DNA of 53,114 nucleotides from Gluconacetobacter dulcium (GCF_014174165.1 NZ_JABEQN010000030.1:1-53114), one strand, 5' to 3'; shown: positions 35,675 to 44,753, counted from the stretch's first letter. A program made the numbers and translations. Notes: generated from the sequence alone by a model not told the origin.

Positions 35675-35834
35675 GCCTGACCGCAAATGTGCCTTGGTGG
35701 CGATCCGGCATGTGTTTCCTGCGCTCCGATGCTCAGAAACACACGCTGGACGCGGCCCTGACAGGCCACTCTCGCTCACCAGCCCGCATTTTCGGTCAGG
35801 CCCTCATGCCCGCATGCATAGCAGAATGCGGGCT
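35675..35834. repeat. Nested inverted repeats in the fnr upstream region
   Basis: Three inverted pairs are interleaved here: GCCTGACCGCAAATG (35675-35689) with CATTTTCGGTCAGGC (35787-35801), 14 of 15 matching; TGTGTTTC (35711-35718) with GAAACACA (35736-35743); and AGCCCGCATT (35781-35790) with AATGCGGGCT (35825-35834). The outer pair bounds 127 bp, the size of a small non-autonomous element. No target duplication is obvious. No gene was found in 35594-35911. Confidence 0.5.
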
Positions 35835-35837
35835 GAA

Positions 35838-35851
35838 TTGATCTGAATCAA
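35838..35851. promoter_or_regulatory. Perfect FNR box (TTGAT-CTGA-ATCAA)
   Basis: The site is an exact match to the TTGAT-N4-ATCAA consensus, 60 bp before the start at 35912, with an FNR-type regulator encoded next door. It is well placed for activation of the plus-strand gene. Confidence 0.85.
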
Positions 35852-35911
35852 TGCCTTTTACTGCATCGGACCCAAGCGTGCGGGTATGGAAGGTTCCAGC
35901 CGCGCCCAACG

Positions 35912-36388
35912 ATGAATTCCGACCCCTCGCTTGTCGTCGGCCTGCTGGGCCCCCAGGACGCCCCGCTGGTCTATCCGCTGGTGCGCCTGGCCTATCCGGG
36001 AATGGCGCGCGGCGCGTGGATGCGGCTGGCGCGCCGTGCCCTGCGCACGGGTCCGCGCGGCCGGCAGGGTATTCTCGTGGCGCGTCACGCCCCCTCTTCT
36101 CCACCCTGCGGATTGATATCCTTTCGGTGCGCGCCTGATATGCGCCACGGGCGGGTCCTGACGGCGGAGCACTTCGTCGCGCTGACGTTCGGCGAGGTCT
36201 GGTCGGTGCTGGACGCTTTCCTGCCCGCTCTGGAAAATATGGCGTGCGAGGCCGGGTGCGGGAGCGCGCGCGTGATCCTGCCGGGGGACCAGCAGGCGCT
36301 GGCGGCACGCATGGCCACCCGTGGGGGCAATACGACACACCCGATGCCGATTCGTACACTGATCGAGATATCGCAGAATATGGCTTGA
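35912..36388 (+). CDS. Conserved hypothetical protein, possibly GNAT-like (158 aa)
   Basis: I do not recognise this protein securely. The order QDAPLVYPLVRLAYPGM, then RRALRTGPRGRQGILVARHA, CGLISFRCAP, VLTAEHFVALTF and an alanine-rich C-terminal helix would fit a divergent N-acetyltransferase fold, but no clear acetyl-CoA loop is visible. There is no signal peptide. A perfect FNR box upstream and the FNR-type gene next door suggest low-oxygen expression. Its 3' end overlaps a second FNR box (36385-36398) that serves the next gene. Confidence 0.6.
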   Translation: MNSDPSLVVGLLGPQDAPLVYPLVRLAYPGMARGAWMRLARRALRTGPRGRQGILVARHAPSSPPCGLISFRCAPDMRHGRVLTAEHFVALTFGEVWSVLDAFLPALENMACEAGCGSARVILPGDQQALAARMATRGGNTTHPMPIRTLIEISQNMA

Positions 36389-36398
36389 TTTAAGTCAA
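36385..36398. promoter_or_regulatory. FNR box with one mismatch (TTGAT-TTAA-GTCAA)
   Basis: The box overlaps the last codons of the preceding gene and lies 75 bp upstream of the OmpW-like gene. It matches the FNR consensus in nine of ten half-site bases. Confidence 0.75.
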
Positions 36399-36473
36399 GG
36401 CGATGACAGCCGGTGCGTGATCAATGCACACCACACGATGTTGTTCATCGCTTGAATTTGAAAGGCGCATACG

Positions 36474-37262
36474 ATGAAACTCACCCGTAGCCTCGTCGTC
36501 CCGGCCCTGGCCGGTCTGTTGGCGCTGGCACCGGGCGCGGGACGCGCCCAGACGGCTACGCCGTCGGCTTATGTCAATGCGCCCGTTACCTCGGATTCCG
36601 TTCCGCCGCCGCCCTCGCATGGCAGCCATTGCGGCCTGTTCGAGACCTGCGCCAGCACCAAGATCGGTCTGGGCAAGGGCGATTTCCTGATCCGTCTGTC
36701 CGCGCTGGGCGTGCTGCCCGAAGACCGGGACAGCAAGCTGTGGATCAACGGCAACGCGGTTGCGGGCCGGGTGAAGACCACGCGCCAGGTTACGCCGGAA
36801 CTGACGTTCGAATATTTCTTCACCGACAATCTTTCGGTGGACCTGATCGCCGCCAGCTCGCGGCATGAGGTTGCCGCCGACGGTGTCGGCGGGGCGGCCC
36901 ATGTCGATGTCGGCAGCGCCTGGGTGCTGCCGCCCACCGTGACCTTCGCGTGGCATTTCCGGCCGCACAAGCGCTTCAACCCCTATGTGGGTGTCGGCGG
37001 CACGATGGCGTGGTTCCATAACGTCTCGCCGGCCGGCGGCCTGGTGCAGAAGCTCAATGTCGGCTTCACCGGCGGGCCTTCGGTCAATGCGGGCTTCGAT
37101 TACCAGCTCGTGGGCAACTGGTTCTTCAACTTCGACGTCAAGCAGATGTTCATGCGGATGCATGCCTGGGCCAACGACCGTGGCACCAGCAGCCCCTTCA
37201 TCAAGGCGCATGACTCGCTCGACCCGACCGTGGTTGGCGCCGGTATCGAATACCGGTTCTGA
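36474..37262 (+). CDS. ompW: OmpW-family outer membrane protein (262 aa)
   Basis: This is an eight-stranded outer-membrane beta barrel of the OmpW group, which forms a narrow hydrophobic channel. A signal peptide ends near GRAQT. The barrel segments show GDFLIRLSALGVLPEDRDSK, TPELTFEYFFTDNLSVDLIA, FNPYVGVGGTMAWFH and a final strand GAGIEYRF with C-terminal Phe. In enterobacteria ompW is under FNR control, which agrees with the FNR box upstream. The hemN start follows after 5 bp, so both are probably co-transcribed. Confidence 0.9.
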   Translation: MKLTRSLVVPALAGLLALAPGAGRAQTATPSAYVNAPVTSDSVPPPPSHGSHCGLFETCASTKIGLGKGDFLIRLSALGVLPEDRDSKLWINGNAVAGRVKTTRQVTPELTFEYFFTDNLSVDLIAASSRHEVAADGVGGAAHVDVGSAWVLPPTVTFAWHFRPHKRFNPYVGVGGTMAWFHNVSPAGGLVQKLNVGFTGGPSVNAGFDYQLVGNWFFNFDVKQMFMRMHAWANDRGTSSPFIKAHDSLDPTVVGAGIEYRF

Positions 37263-37267
37263 TCCCG

Positions 37268-38641
37268 ATGGACATGTTGCCTCCTTCCGACGTTCTGGTT
37301 CGGTATGGGGGCAACATGCCGCGCTATACGAGTTACCCGACCGCGGCGCAGTTTGACGCCTCGGTCGGTGCCGCCGAAGCCGATGCGTGGCTTCGTGCGG
37401 TTCCGGCGGGCACGCCGGTATCGCTTTATCTGCATGTTCCGTTCTGCGACATGCTGTGCCTGTTCTGCGGGTGCAACAGTTCGGTCGTGCGCGATGCCGA
37501 CCTGCGGGCGGCCTATGCGCGGCTGCTGATCGACGAATTGCACCGGGTGGCGGCGCGCCTCGGCGCCGGCCGGCCCGTGCGGCATGTGCAGTGGGGCGGC
37601 GGTACGCCGACGACCCTGCCGCCCGAGAGCATGCGCGCGGTGATGGAGACGGTGCATCGCCTGTTCGCCGTGGAGGCGGATGCCGAAATCGCCATCGAAC
37701 TCGACCCCCGTTTTCTGCCCGACGATTATCCGCCGCTGCTGGGCGCGCTGGGGTTCAACCGTGCCAGCCTGGGCGTGCAGGACCTCGATCCGGCCGTGCA
37801 GGCGGCCAGTGGCCGGGTGCAGAGCCTGGAACAGACCGAGGATTGCGTGCGCCGGGTGCGCGCGGCGGGACTCCGCTCGGTCAATGTCGATCTGATCTAT
37901 GGCCTGCCCTACCAGACCGTCGATGGTGCGGGGGATACGGCATTGACCGTCGCGGAGGTGCTGCGGCCGGAGCGGCTGGCGGTGTTCGGCTACGCGCATG
38001 TGCCGTGGAAGCAGAAGCGCCAGGCCCTGCTGCCGGAAGCGGCCCTGCCGCCGCCCGTCGAGCGGCTGGCCCAGCGGGCGCGTATCGACGAGGCCCTGCG
38101 CCTATCGGGTTATGGCGCCGTGGGGCTGGATCATTATGCCCGGCCCGATGATGCGCTCTGCCTTGCGGCGGCGGCCGGCACCCTGCGCCGCAATTTCCAG
38201 GGTTATACCGTCGATCCCGCGCCGGTGCTGGTCGGAGTCGGGGCCTCGGCGATTTCGAATTTTCCCCAGGGCATGACGCAGAACGTACCGGCGAATGCAT
38301 TCTATGCGCGCGCCATGGAGACCATGCCCGACAGTCTGCCCGCCGTGCGCGGCGTGTGCCGGACCGGGGACGACCGGCTGCGCGGCGAGGTGATCGAGCG
38401 GCTGATGTGCGACCTTCAGGTCGATCCGGCTGCCATCGGGGCTCGCCATGGGGCTTCGACCACCTGGTTTGACGGTGCATGGCCGGCCCTGCGGCAGGCC
38501 GAGAAGGACGGGCTGGTGGTGCTGGACGGCCCCGTGGTTCGCGTGACCGAGAAGGGCCGGCCGTTCCTGCGCAATATTGCTTCCGTCTTCGACGCGCATC
38601 ATGTGCCCGCCGGTGTGAAGCGTCATGCCGGTGCGCTGTAG
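37268..38641 (+). CDS. hemN: Oxygen-independent coproporphyrinogen III dehydrogenase (457 aa)
   Basis: HemN is the radical-SAM enzyme that decarboxylates coproporphyrinogen III to protoporphyrinogen IX when oxygen is absent. The cluster cysteines are C60, C64 and C67, followed by C69 (PFCDMLCLFCGCNS). The NMPRYTSYPTA N-terminus, VQWGGGTPTTLP, LGVQDLDPAVQ and DLIYGLPYQT match HemN rather than the HemW group. The C-terminal HemN domain is present. It lies 5 bp after ompW, downstream of an FNR box, consistent with anaerobic haem synthesis. Confidence 0.95.
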   Translation: MDMLPPSDVLVRYGGNMPRYTSYPTAAQFDASVGAAEADAWLRAVPAGTPVSLYLHVPFCDMLCLFCGCNSSVVRDADLRAAYARLLIDELHRVAARLGAGRPVRHVQWGGGTPTTLPPESMRAVMETVHRLFAVEADAEIAIELDPRFLPDDYPPLLGALGFNRASLGVQDLDPAVQAASGRVQSLEQTEDCVRRVRAAGLRSVNVDLIYGLPYQTVDGAGDTALTVAEVLRPERLAVFGYAHVPWKQKRQALLPEAALPPPVERLAQRARIDEALRLSGYGAVGLDHYARPDDALCLAAAAGTLRRNFQGYTVDPAPVLVGVGASAISNFPQGMTQNVPANAFYARAMETMPDSLPAVRGVCRTGDDRLRGEVIERLMCDLQVDPAAIGARHGASTTWFDGAWPALRQAEKDGLVVLDGPVVRVTEKGRPFLRNIASVFDAHHVPAGVKRHAGAL

Positions 38642-38651
38642 CCCTGCCGTG

Positions 38652-39302
38652 ATGGACATGGGGAGGCCGATGCCCAATCAGGCGGCCGCGTCGGTGCGGG
38701 CGGCGGAAGAGCGGGCGTGGCCGTTCGCGCACTGGGTGCTGGAGGATGTTCTGCCGCCGCCGGTCTGTGCCGCGCTGCTGGCGTGGGACCCTGGAGCGGA
38801 TGCCCATGGCGGCGATACCGGCGGCCGGCGCGATGCCCGCAACGGCCGGCGTGTCTTCGTGACCCCCGAGACGCGCCGCGTGCCGGGGCTGGACCGGCTG
38901 GCCCGCATGTTCGATGCCGTGGAGGCTCGCGATGCCATTTCCGCGCGGTGCGGAGCCCGGCTGGCCGGGACGGCCCTGCGGCTGGAACTGTGCCTCGATA
39001 CCGATGGATTCTGGCTGGAGCCGCATACCGATATCGGGGCGAAGAAGCTGACGCTGCTGATCGCGCTGTCCACCGATGCGGGGGCGGCGGAATGGGGCAC
39101 CGACCTGATGACGGCGGATGGCCAGCCGGTCGCGCGGGCCAGCGGCGCGTTCAATTCCGGCCTGATGTTCGTGCCCGGCGAAGAGAGCTGGCATGGGTTC
39201 GTCCGTCGGCCGATCCGGGGCCTGCGGCGGTCGTTGATCGTCAATTTCGTCTCGCCGGAATGGCGCGCGCTCGGGGAATTGGCGTTCGGTCCCGCGTGCT
39301 GA
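38652..39302 (+). CDS. 2-oxoglutarate/Fe(II)-dependent oxygenase (about 216 aa)
   Basis: The iron-binding H125-x-D127 (EPHTDIGAKKLTLLIAL) and distal H181 (SWHGFV), with R192/R193 (GLRRSLIVNF) for 2-oxoglutarate, mark a prolyl-4-hydroxylase-like double-stranded beta helix. The substrate is not known; similar small oxygenases sit beside sugar or protein modification genes. The start is uncertain: ATGs at 38652 and 38670 are possible, and the open frame begins at 38625 within hemN. It lies 10 bp after hemN, so both may be read from the FNR-controlled promoter, which is odd for an oxygen-using enzyme. Confidence 0.8.
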   Translation: MDMGRPMPNQAAASVRAAEERAWPFAHWVLEDVLPPPVCAALLAWDPGADAHGGDTGGRRDARNGRRVFVTPETRRVPGLDRLARMFDAVEARDAISARCGARLAGTALRLELCLDTDGFWLEPHTDIGAKKLTLLIALSTDAGAAEWGTDLMTADGQPVARASGAFNSGLMFVPGEESWHGFVRRPIRGLRRSLIVNFVSPEWRALGELAFGPAC

Positions 39303-39413
39303 TGTGCCGTCGCTTTTGCGTTCCGGCCCCGTTCGGTTCTAGGAAGGCATAAATCTTCCATCCGGGCCGTGGCGTTCATGGCGCAGCAACTGCATGACGA
39401 GGCAAGAAAGGCG

Positions 39414-41051
39414 ATGACCGAAAACGCGCGCGAGACAATGGAATTCGATATTGTCGTTGTCGGTGGCGGACCGTCCGGTCTGGCGGCGGCGATCCGTCTG
39501 CGGCAGCTCGTGCCGCAGGCCACGGTCTGCCTGATCGAGAAGGGCAGCGAGATCGGTGCCCATATCCTCTCCGGCGCGGTGATCGAACCGCGTGCGCTCG
39601 ACGAATTGCTGCCGGACTGGCGCGAGACCGGCGCGCCGCTGAATACGCCGGTGACGGAAGAGGCCATGCTCTTCCTGACCGAAAAACGCGGCTATACCGT
39701 GCCGATGCTGGACCGGGTGATGCCGCACATGCGCAACCACGGCAATTACATCGTCAGCCTCGGCGATGTCTGCCGCTGGCTGGCCGGGCGGGCCGAGGAA
39801 CTGGGGGTGGAGATCTATCCCGGTTTCGCCGGCGCGGACCTGCTGGTCGAGGACGGGCGCGTGGTGGGGGTGGTGACGGGCGACATGGGCATCGGCCGCG
39901 ATGGCGAGCCCGGCCCCAACTACGCGCCGGGCATGGAACTGCGCGCGAAATATACCCTGTTCGCCGAAGGGTGCCGGGGGTCGCTGAGCAAGCGGCTGAT
40001 GGCGATGTATAATCTGCGCAAGGGCGTGGACCCGCAGACCTACGGCCTGGGGATCAAGGAATTGTGGGAGGTTCCGGCCGAGCAGCATCGTCCGGGGCTG
40101 GTGCAGCATAGTTTCGGCTGGCCGCTGGACGACCGGACCTATGGCGGCGCCTGGATGTATCATTTCGGTGAGAACCTGGTCTCGTACGGTTTCGTGGTCG
40201 GGCTGGATTATCCCAATACCTGGCTCTCGCCGTTCGACGAGATGCAGCGGCTGAAGCTGCACCCCTCCTTCCGGGCCACGTTCGAGGGCGGTCGCCGCAT
40301 TGCCTACGGCGCGCGGGCACTGTCGGAGGGGGGCATCCAGTCGCTTCCGCGCCTGACGTTCCCCGGTGGCGCGCTGATCGGCGATACGGCGGGCTTCCTG
40401 AACGTGCCCAAGATCAAGGGCACCCATACCGCGATGAAATCGGGCATGCTGGCCGCCGAGGCGGTGGCCGAGGCGATGGAGGGGGGCCGGGCGGAGCCGA
40501 CATCCTATACCGCGCGGGTCCGCAAATCCTGGCTGTGGGAGGAACTGCGCGGCGTCCGTAACATTCGCCCCGCCTTCGCGCGGTTCGGCATGAAGGGCGG
40601 CGCGCTCTATTCGGGCATCGACGCCATGCTGTTGCGGGGGCGTGCGCCGTGGACGCTGCATCATCGGCATGCGGACAACGAGGTTCTGGAATCCGCCAGC
40701 GCCTCGCCGCAGATCGCCTATCCGAAGCCGGACGGCAAGATCACGTTCGACAAGCTGTCGTCGGTCTTTCTCTCCGCCACCAATCATGAGGAAGACCAGC
40801 CCGTTCATCTGAAGCTGCGTAACGACGCGCTGTGGAAGACGGTGAACTGGGATGTGTTCCGCGCGCCCGAGAGCCGTTATTGTCCGGCCGGCGTTTACGA
40901 GGCGGTGGATGTCGAGACCGCGCCGCGCTTGCAGATCAACGCCCAGAACTGCGTGCATTGCAAGACGTGCGACATCAAGGACCCGACGCAGAATATCGAC
41001 TGGTGCACGCCCGAGGGCGCCGGCGGGCCGAATTACCCCGGCGGGATGTGA
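39414..41051 (+). CDS. Electron transfer flavoprotein-ubiquinone oxidoreductase (545 aa)
   Basis: ETF-QO carries electrons from reduced ETF into the ubiquinone pool at the inner membrane. The FAD motif GGGPSG is at about residues 17-22. GAHILSGAVIEPRALDELLP, the quinone-site region GWPLDDRTYGGAWMYHFGEN and the C-terminal [4Fe-4S] cysteines (SRYCPAGVYE, then CVHCKTCDIKDPTQNIDWC) are all present. I start at the ATG at 39414; ATG at 39378 is also possible, but without a better ribosome site. It is followed by etfB and etfA, giving the complete electron branch from acyl-CoA or other dehydrogenases to the respiratory chain. Confidence 0.95.
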   Translation: MTENARETMEFDIVVVGGGPSGLAAAIRLRQLVPQATVCLIEKGSEIGAHILSGAVIEPRALDELLPDWRETGAPLNTPVTEEAMLFLTEKRGYTVPMLDRVMPHMRNHGNYIVSLGDVCRWLAGRAEELGVEIYPGFAGADLLVEDGRVVGVVTGDMGIGRDGEPGPNYAPGMELRAKYTLFAEGCRGSLSKRLMAMYNLRKGVDPQTYGLGIKELWEVPAEQHRPGLVQHSFGWPLDDRTYGGAWMYHFGENLVSYGFVVGLDYPNTWLSPFDEMQRLKLHPSFRATFEGGRRIAYGARALSEGGIQSLPRLTFPGGALIGDTAGFLNVPKIKGTHTAMKSGMLAAEAVAEAMEGGRAEPTSYTARVRKSWLWEELRGVRNIRPAFARFGMKGGALYSGIDAMLLRGRAPWTLHHRHADNEVLESASASPQIAYPKPDGKITFDKLSSVFLSATNHEEDQPVHLKLRNDALWKTVNWDVFRAPESRYCPAGVYEAVDVETAPRLQINAQNCVHCKTCDIKDPTQNIDWCTPEGAGGPNYPGGM

Positions 41052-41132
41052 TTTTTTGGCGAAATGCGCTATGGGGGGCGCCCCCCCGAGGGCGGTTGCT
41101 CTCTTTCCGCTGACAGACAGGCGAAGAGGTCC

Positions 41133-41882
41133 ATGAAGGTTCTTGTTCCCGTAAAGCGCGTGATCGATTTCAACATCAAGCCGCGCGTGAAGGCGGACGG
41201 CACGGGTGTCGAGACCGCTGGCGTGAAGATGTCGATGAACCCCTTCGACGAGATCGCGGTCGAGGAAGCCGTGCGCCTGAAGGAAAAGGGCATCGCGACC
41301 GAAGTGGTCGTGGTGTCGGTCGGTGTGCAGCAGGCGCAGGACACGCTGCGCACCGCCATGGCGATGGGTGCTGATCGGGCGATTCTGGTCCTGACCGACG
41401 TGGCGGTTGAGCCGCTGGCGGTGGCCAAGGTCCTGAAGGCGCTGGTGGCGAAGGAAAGCCCCGACCTGGTGCTGCTGGGCAAGCAGGCGATCGACGACGA
41501 CATGAACGCCACCGGCCAGATGCTGGCCGGTCTGCTGGGCTGGGCCCAGGGCACGTTCGCCAGCAAGATCGAGATCGCGGACGGCAAGGCCACCGTGACG
41601 CGCGAGATCGATGGCGGGCTGGAAACGCTGACGCTGACGCTGCCGGCCATCGTGACCGCCGACCTGCGGCTGAACGAGCCGCGCTATGCCTCGCTGCCCA
41701 ACATCATGAAGGCGCGCAAGAAGCCGCTTGAGACGATCGCGCCCGCCGATCTGGGTGTGGATGTGACGCCGCGCCTGACCATCGTCTCGGTGACCGAGCC
41801 GCCGGCGCGCCAGCAGGGCATCAAGGTCGAATCCGCCGCCGATCTGGTGGCGCGTCTGCGCAACGAAGCGAAGGTGATCTGA
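41133..41882 (+). CDS. etfB: Electron transfer flavoprotein beta subunit (249 aa)
   Basis: EtfB is the AMP-binding subunit of the ETF heterodimer that collects electrons from flavin dehydrogenases. It begins [20 protein letters not shown] and contains [40 protein letters not shown] and [21 protein letters not shown] start at the ATG at 41133, which has AAGAGG upstream, and reject an open frame from 41064. The gap to etfA is 2 bp. Confidence 0.97.
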   Translation: MKVLVPVKRVIDFNIKPRVKADGTGVETAGVKMSMNPFDEIAVEEAVRLKEKGIATEVVVVSVGVQQAQDTLRTAMAMGADRAILVLTDVAVEPLAVAKVLKALVAKESPDLVLLGKQAIDDDMNATGQMLAGLLGWAQGTFASKIEIADGKATVTREIDGGLETLTLTLPAIVTADLRLNEPRYASLPNIMKARKKPLETIAPADLGVDVTPRLTIVSVTEPPARQQGIKVESAADLVARLRNEAKVI

Positions 41883-41884
41883 TC

Positions 41885-42817
41885 ATGGCCGTACTCGTTT
41901 TTCTGGATCATGAGTCCGGTGTCATTCGTCAGGCGTCGCGTTCGGCCGTCACGGCGGCGCGGGCGCTGGGCGAGGTGCATGCGCTGGTCACCGGCGATGC
42001 CGCCGTGGCCGATGCCGCCGCGCGGATCGACGGCGTGGCCAAGGTGCTGCGCGCGGCCGGTGCCGCAACCGCCCATGAACTGGCCGAGCCGCTGGCGGCG
42101 GTGATCGCCGATCTGGCCCCGGCCTACAGCCATATCGTCGCGGCCTCGGGCGCGAGCGGGAAGAACGTGCTGCCGCGTGCCGCCGCCCTGCTGGACGTGC
42201 AGCCGATCCCCGACGTGGTGTCGATCGTCGATGCCGAGACGTTCGTGCGCCCGATCTATGCCGGCAGCGCGCTGGCGACGGTGAAGTCGTCGGATGCGAA
42301 GAAGGTGCTGACGGTGCGCGCCTCGTCCTTCGATCCCGCTTCGGCCGAAGGCGGCGCCGCCCCGATCGAGCAGGTGACGGTGCCGGACGGGCCGGCGGTG
42401 TCGGCGTTCGTCTCGATCGCGCTGTCGAAATCCGAGCGTCCCGAGCTGGAATCGGCGCGGGTGATCGTCTCGGGTGGCCGGGGCATGCAGAACGAAGAGA
42501 ACTTCAAGCTGCTGAACCCGCTGGCCGACCGGCTGGGAGCGGCGATCGGCGCCTCGCGCGCCGCCGTCGATGCCGGGTTTGTGCCCAACGATTATCAGGT
42601 GGGGCAGACCGGCAAGATCGTGGCGCCGGACCTGTATATCGCCGTTGGGATTTCCGGCGCGATCCAGCATCTGGCGGGGATGAAGGACAGCAAGGTGATC
42701 GTCGCGATCAACAAGGACCCTGAAGCCCCGATCTTTCAGGTGGCGGATTACGGGCTGGTCGGGGACCTGTTCGAGATCCTGCCGCAGGTTGAGGCGGCGC
42801 TGGATACGGCGGGCTGA
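41885..42817 (+). CDS. etfA: Electron transfer flavoprotein alpha subunit (310 aa)
   Basis: EtfA holds the FAD of the ETF dimer. The FAD-binding C-terminal half has [60 protein letters not shown] and [17 protein letters not shown]. The N-terminal domain ([19 protein letters not shown]) is also normal. It follows etfB directly. A family-1 hairpin repeat begins 10 bp after the stop. Confidence 0.97.
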   Translation: MAVLVFLDHESGVIRQASRSAVTAARALGEVHALVTGDAAVADAAARIDGVAKVLRAAGAATAHELAEPLAAVIADLAPAYSHIVAASGASGKNVLPRAAALLDVQPIPDVVSIVDAETFVRPIYAGSALATVKSSDAKKVLTVRASSFDPASAEGGAAPIEQVTVPDGPAVSAFVSIALSKSERPELESARVIVSGGRGMQNEENFKLLNPLADRLGAAIGASRAAVDAGFVPNDYQVGQTGKIVAPDLYIAVGISGAIQHLAGMKDSKVIVAINKDPEAPIFQVADYGLVGDLFEILPQVEAALDTAG

Positions 42818-42826
42818 AGGGGAAGG

Positions 42827-42867
42827 TCGGGCTCCGCCCGAACCCGCAAGGGGCCGGCGGCCCCTTG
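42827..42867. repeat. Dispersed hairpin repeat, family 1, copy 2
   Basis: Hairpins TCGGGC/GCCCGA (42827-42841) and CAAGGGGCCG/CGGCCCCTTG (42847-42867, 10 perfect pairs and a 1-nt centre) lie between the convergent etfA and small hypothetical gene. The arms differ from copies 1 and 3 by paired changes. The stop codon of the hypothetical gene at 42879 is in the repeat border. Confidence 0.8.
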
Positions 42868-42878
42868 ACCCCGATTCG

Positions 42879-43082
42879 TTAGTCTTCGCCCAGGACCGCT
42901 CGGGCACGGCGGACGATTGTTTCGTACTCCTCCGCGTTCAGGTGGCCCTCGTGCAGCATCGCGCTGGCGCGTGCCAGCGCATCGCGGGCATGGGCGGCGT
43001 CGGGGATCGGGTAGCGGCGGCCGGGGAGCGCGAACGCGTCGTCCGGCAGGGCATTGCGCTCTTCTTCGGTGAGACGGGACAT
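42879..43082 (-). CDS. Small hypothetical protein (67 aa)
   Basis: This is a short soluble protein with conserved-looking order: LTEEERNALPDDAFALPGRR, then YPIPDAAHARDALARASAML and EEYETIVRRARAVLG. The middle resembles a short motif often seen as LPG-R-YPI-D-AHAR in phage-related and plasmid-borne hypotheticals, which also occurs in small chromosomal proteins. No function can be given. It is upstream-adjacent to nothing on its strand except the MATE gene, whose stop lies 23 bp before its start. Confidence 0.65.
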   Translation of the reverse strand: MSRLTEEERNALPDDAFALPGRRYPIPDAAHARDALARASAMLHEGHLNAEEYETIVRRARAVLGED

Positions 43083-43105
43083 CGGGGGGCCTTTCTTTAA
43101 GGGGT

Positions 43106-44551
43106 TCAGACGCGGGCGACGTCTTCGGCGATCTGGTCTTCCTCATCCAGTTCGTTCAGTTCGGCCATTGCGCTCTTGGCGGTTCGGCCCGGCAGTTCGG
43201 TGGCCAGGCCTGGGACGATTCGTCCGGGCTTGAGATTGCGCACCACCGAGAAGGCGGTCAGCACGGCCCAGGTGCCGAAGACGACGCTGCCCAGAACCTG
43301 CCCGACCTGCACGCCGCAGGGGCCGAACCGCATGCCGATCCAGACGAACGGAATGGTGCCCAGCGTTGCCCGCCCCCAGTTGAACAGCGTGGAATAGAGC
43401 GGGAAGCCCAGATTGTTGAAGGCCGTGTTGGCGACGAACAGCATGCCGATGAACAGGTAGCTGCCGACGGTCCAGGTGCAGAACAGGCGGATCAGGTCGG
43501 CCGTGGTGCCCTGGGCGGCAAACGCCTGCACCACGAGATTCTGTGCCGGCAACAGGATCGCCCAGGTCAGCGCGACGCAGAGGGCGACCAGCTTGAGCGC
43601 CGCCACCAGGGTCTGGCGCACCCTGTCCAGTTGGCCCGCCCCCTGATTCTGCGACATGATCGGCCCCACCGAGCCGGTCAGCGCGAAGACGAAGGCGAAG
43701 GCGACGGGCACGATCCGGTCGATGGTCGCCTGCCCCGCCACCGCCGCCAGGCCGAACGTGGCCATGGCATGGGTGACGAACAGGCCGCCGATGGGGGTGG
43801 CCAGGTTGGTCAGGATCGCCGGCATCGCGACCCCGCCGACCAGTTTGGCGTCATGCAGAATGTAGCGGGTGGAGGGCATGGCCAGCAGGTCGTGCCGCCG
43901 CACCGCCAGATAGCTCAGGATGGCCACCAGCCCACGGGACAGGATGGTGCTGATGGCGGCGCCCGCCAGCCCCAGATGCAGCCAGAAGATCAGCAGCGGG
44001 TCGAGCATGGCCGAGGCCAGTGCCCCGATCAGCGTCACGTTCATGGATTGTTTGGCGTCGCCGACCGCGCGCAGCAGGCTGGAGCAGCCCATGCCTGCCG
44101 CGACCAGCCACAGGGCGGGGGAGACGATGCGGATATACTGGCCGGCCTGCTCCGCCACGCGGCCCGTTGCGCCGAACAGATGCAGGATCGGGGTGGAGAA
44201 GATGGCCGTTGCCAGCCCCAGCGCGACCATGACCGCCGTCATGACCAGCACGAAGGACGAGGCGATGCGCCGCGCCCGGTCGTGCCGGCCGGCGCCGATC
44301 TGGCGGGCGGTGACGGCGCCCAGTCCGATCGACATGCCGATGGAGACCGCGATCTGGACATAGCCGACCGCGCCGGTAAAGCCGATCGCCGCCGTGAGCG
44401 CCGGGTCGTTCAGGCGCGAGATGTAGAACAGGTTCAGCAGATCGACGGCGAACACGGCCATCAGCCCGATCGCCCCGGTGCCGGCCATGACGACGACATG
44501 GCGCATGATGTCGCCGGAGCAGAAACGAGCGGGACGGCATGCCTGCGTCAT
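43106..44551 (-). CDS. MATE-family efflux transporter (481 aa)
   Basis: This is a Na+- or H+-coupled multidrug exporter with 12 hydrophobic segments in two related halves. FAVDLLNLFYISRLNDPALT, IGLGAVTARQIGAGRHDRAR and LTGSVGPIMSQNQGAGQLDR are typical of the family, including the repeated acidic/glycine turn after helix 3 and 9. I start at the ATG at 44551 (MTQACRPARF); the open frame continues upstream without membrane features. An acidic, Glu/Asp-rich tail ends the protein. The 202-bp gap to the TetR gene holds a CTTTCCC/GGGAAAG hairpin (44655-44673) and no gene. Confidence 0.88.
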   Translation of the reverse strand: MTQACRPARFCSGDIMRHVVVMAGTGAIGLMAVFAVDLLNLFYISRLNDPALTAAIGFTGAVGYVQIAVSIGMSIGLGAVTARQIGAGRHDRARRIASSFVLVMTAVMVALGLATAIFSTPILHLFGATGRVAEQAGQYIRIVSPALWLVAAGMGCSSLLRAVGDAKQSMNVTLIGALASAMLDPLLIFWLHLGLAGAAISTILSRGLVAILSYLAVRRHDLLAMPSTRYILHDAKLVGGVAMPAILTNLATPIGGLFVTHAMATFGLAAVAGQATIDRIVPVAFAFVFALTGSVGPIMSQNQGAGQLDRVRQTLVAALKLVALCVALTWAILLPAQNLVVQAFAAQGTTADLIRLFCTWTVGSYLFIGMLFVANTAFNNLGFPLYSTLFNWGRATLGTIPFVWIGMRFGPCGVQVGQVLGSVVFGTWAVLTAFSVVRNLKPGRIVPGLATELPGRTAKSAMAELNELDEEDQIAEDVARV

Positions 44552-44753
44552 CGGGCCGCGTCCCTGCCCGCCCCGGCTGCGCGTGTGGCCGCGCCCCTGG
44601 TGCAGCATGCGGCGCCGGCTGAGGGTCCTGGGATCATTGCCCCGATGATAGACTCTTTCCCGCCGCGGGAAAGCCCGATCGTGCATGGGTCGCGCGGACG
44701 GCGGCCCGTCGTGGGCATGAGATGGCCGGATGCGGGGGGCGGAACGCCGGCGG

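Noticed and set aside
39339-40958. 539-codon open frame on the minus strand
   Set aside because: It is a shadow of the ETF-ubiquinone oxidoreductase gene with no recognisable protein features.
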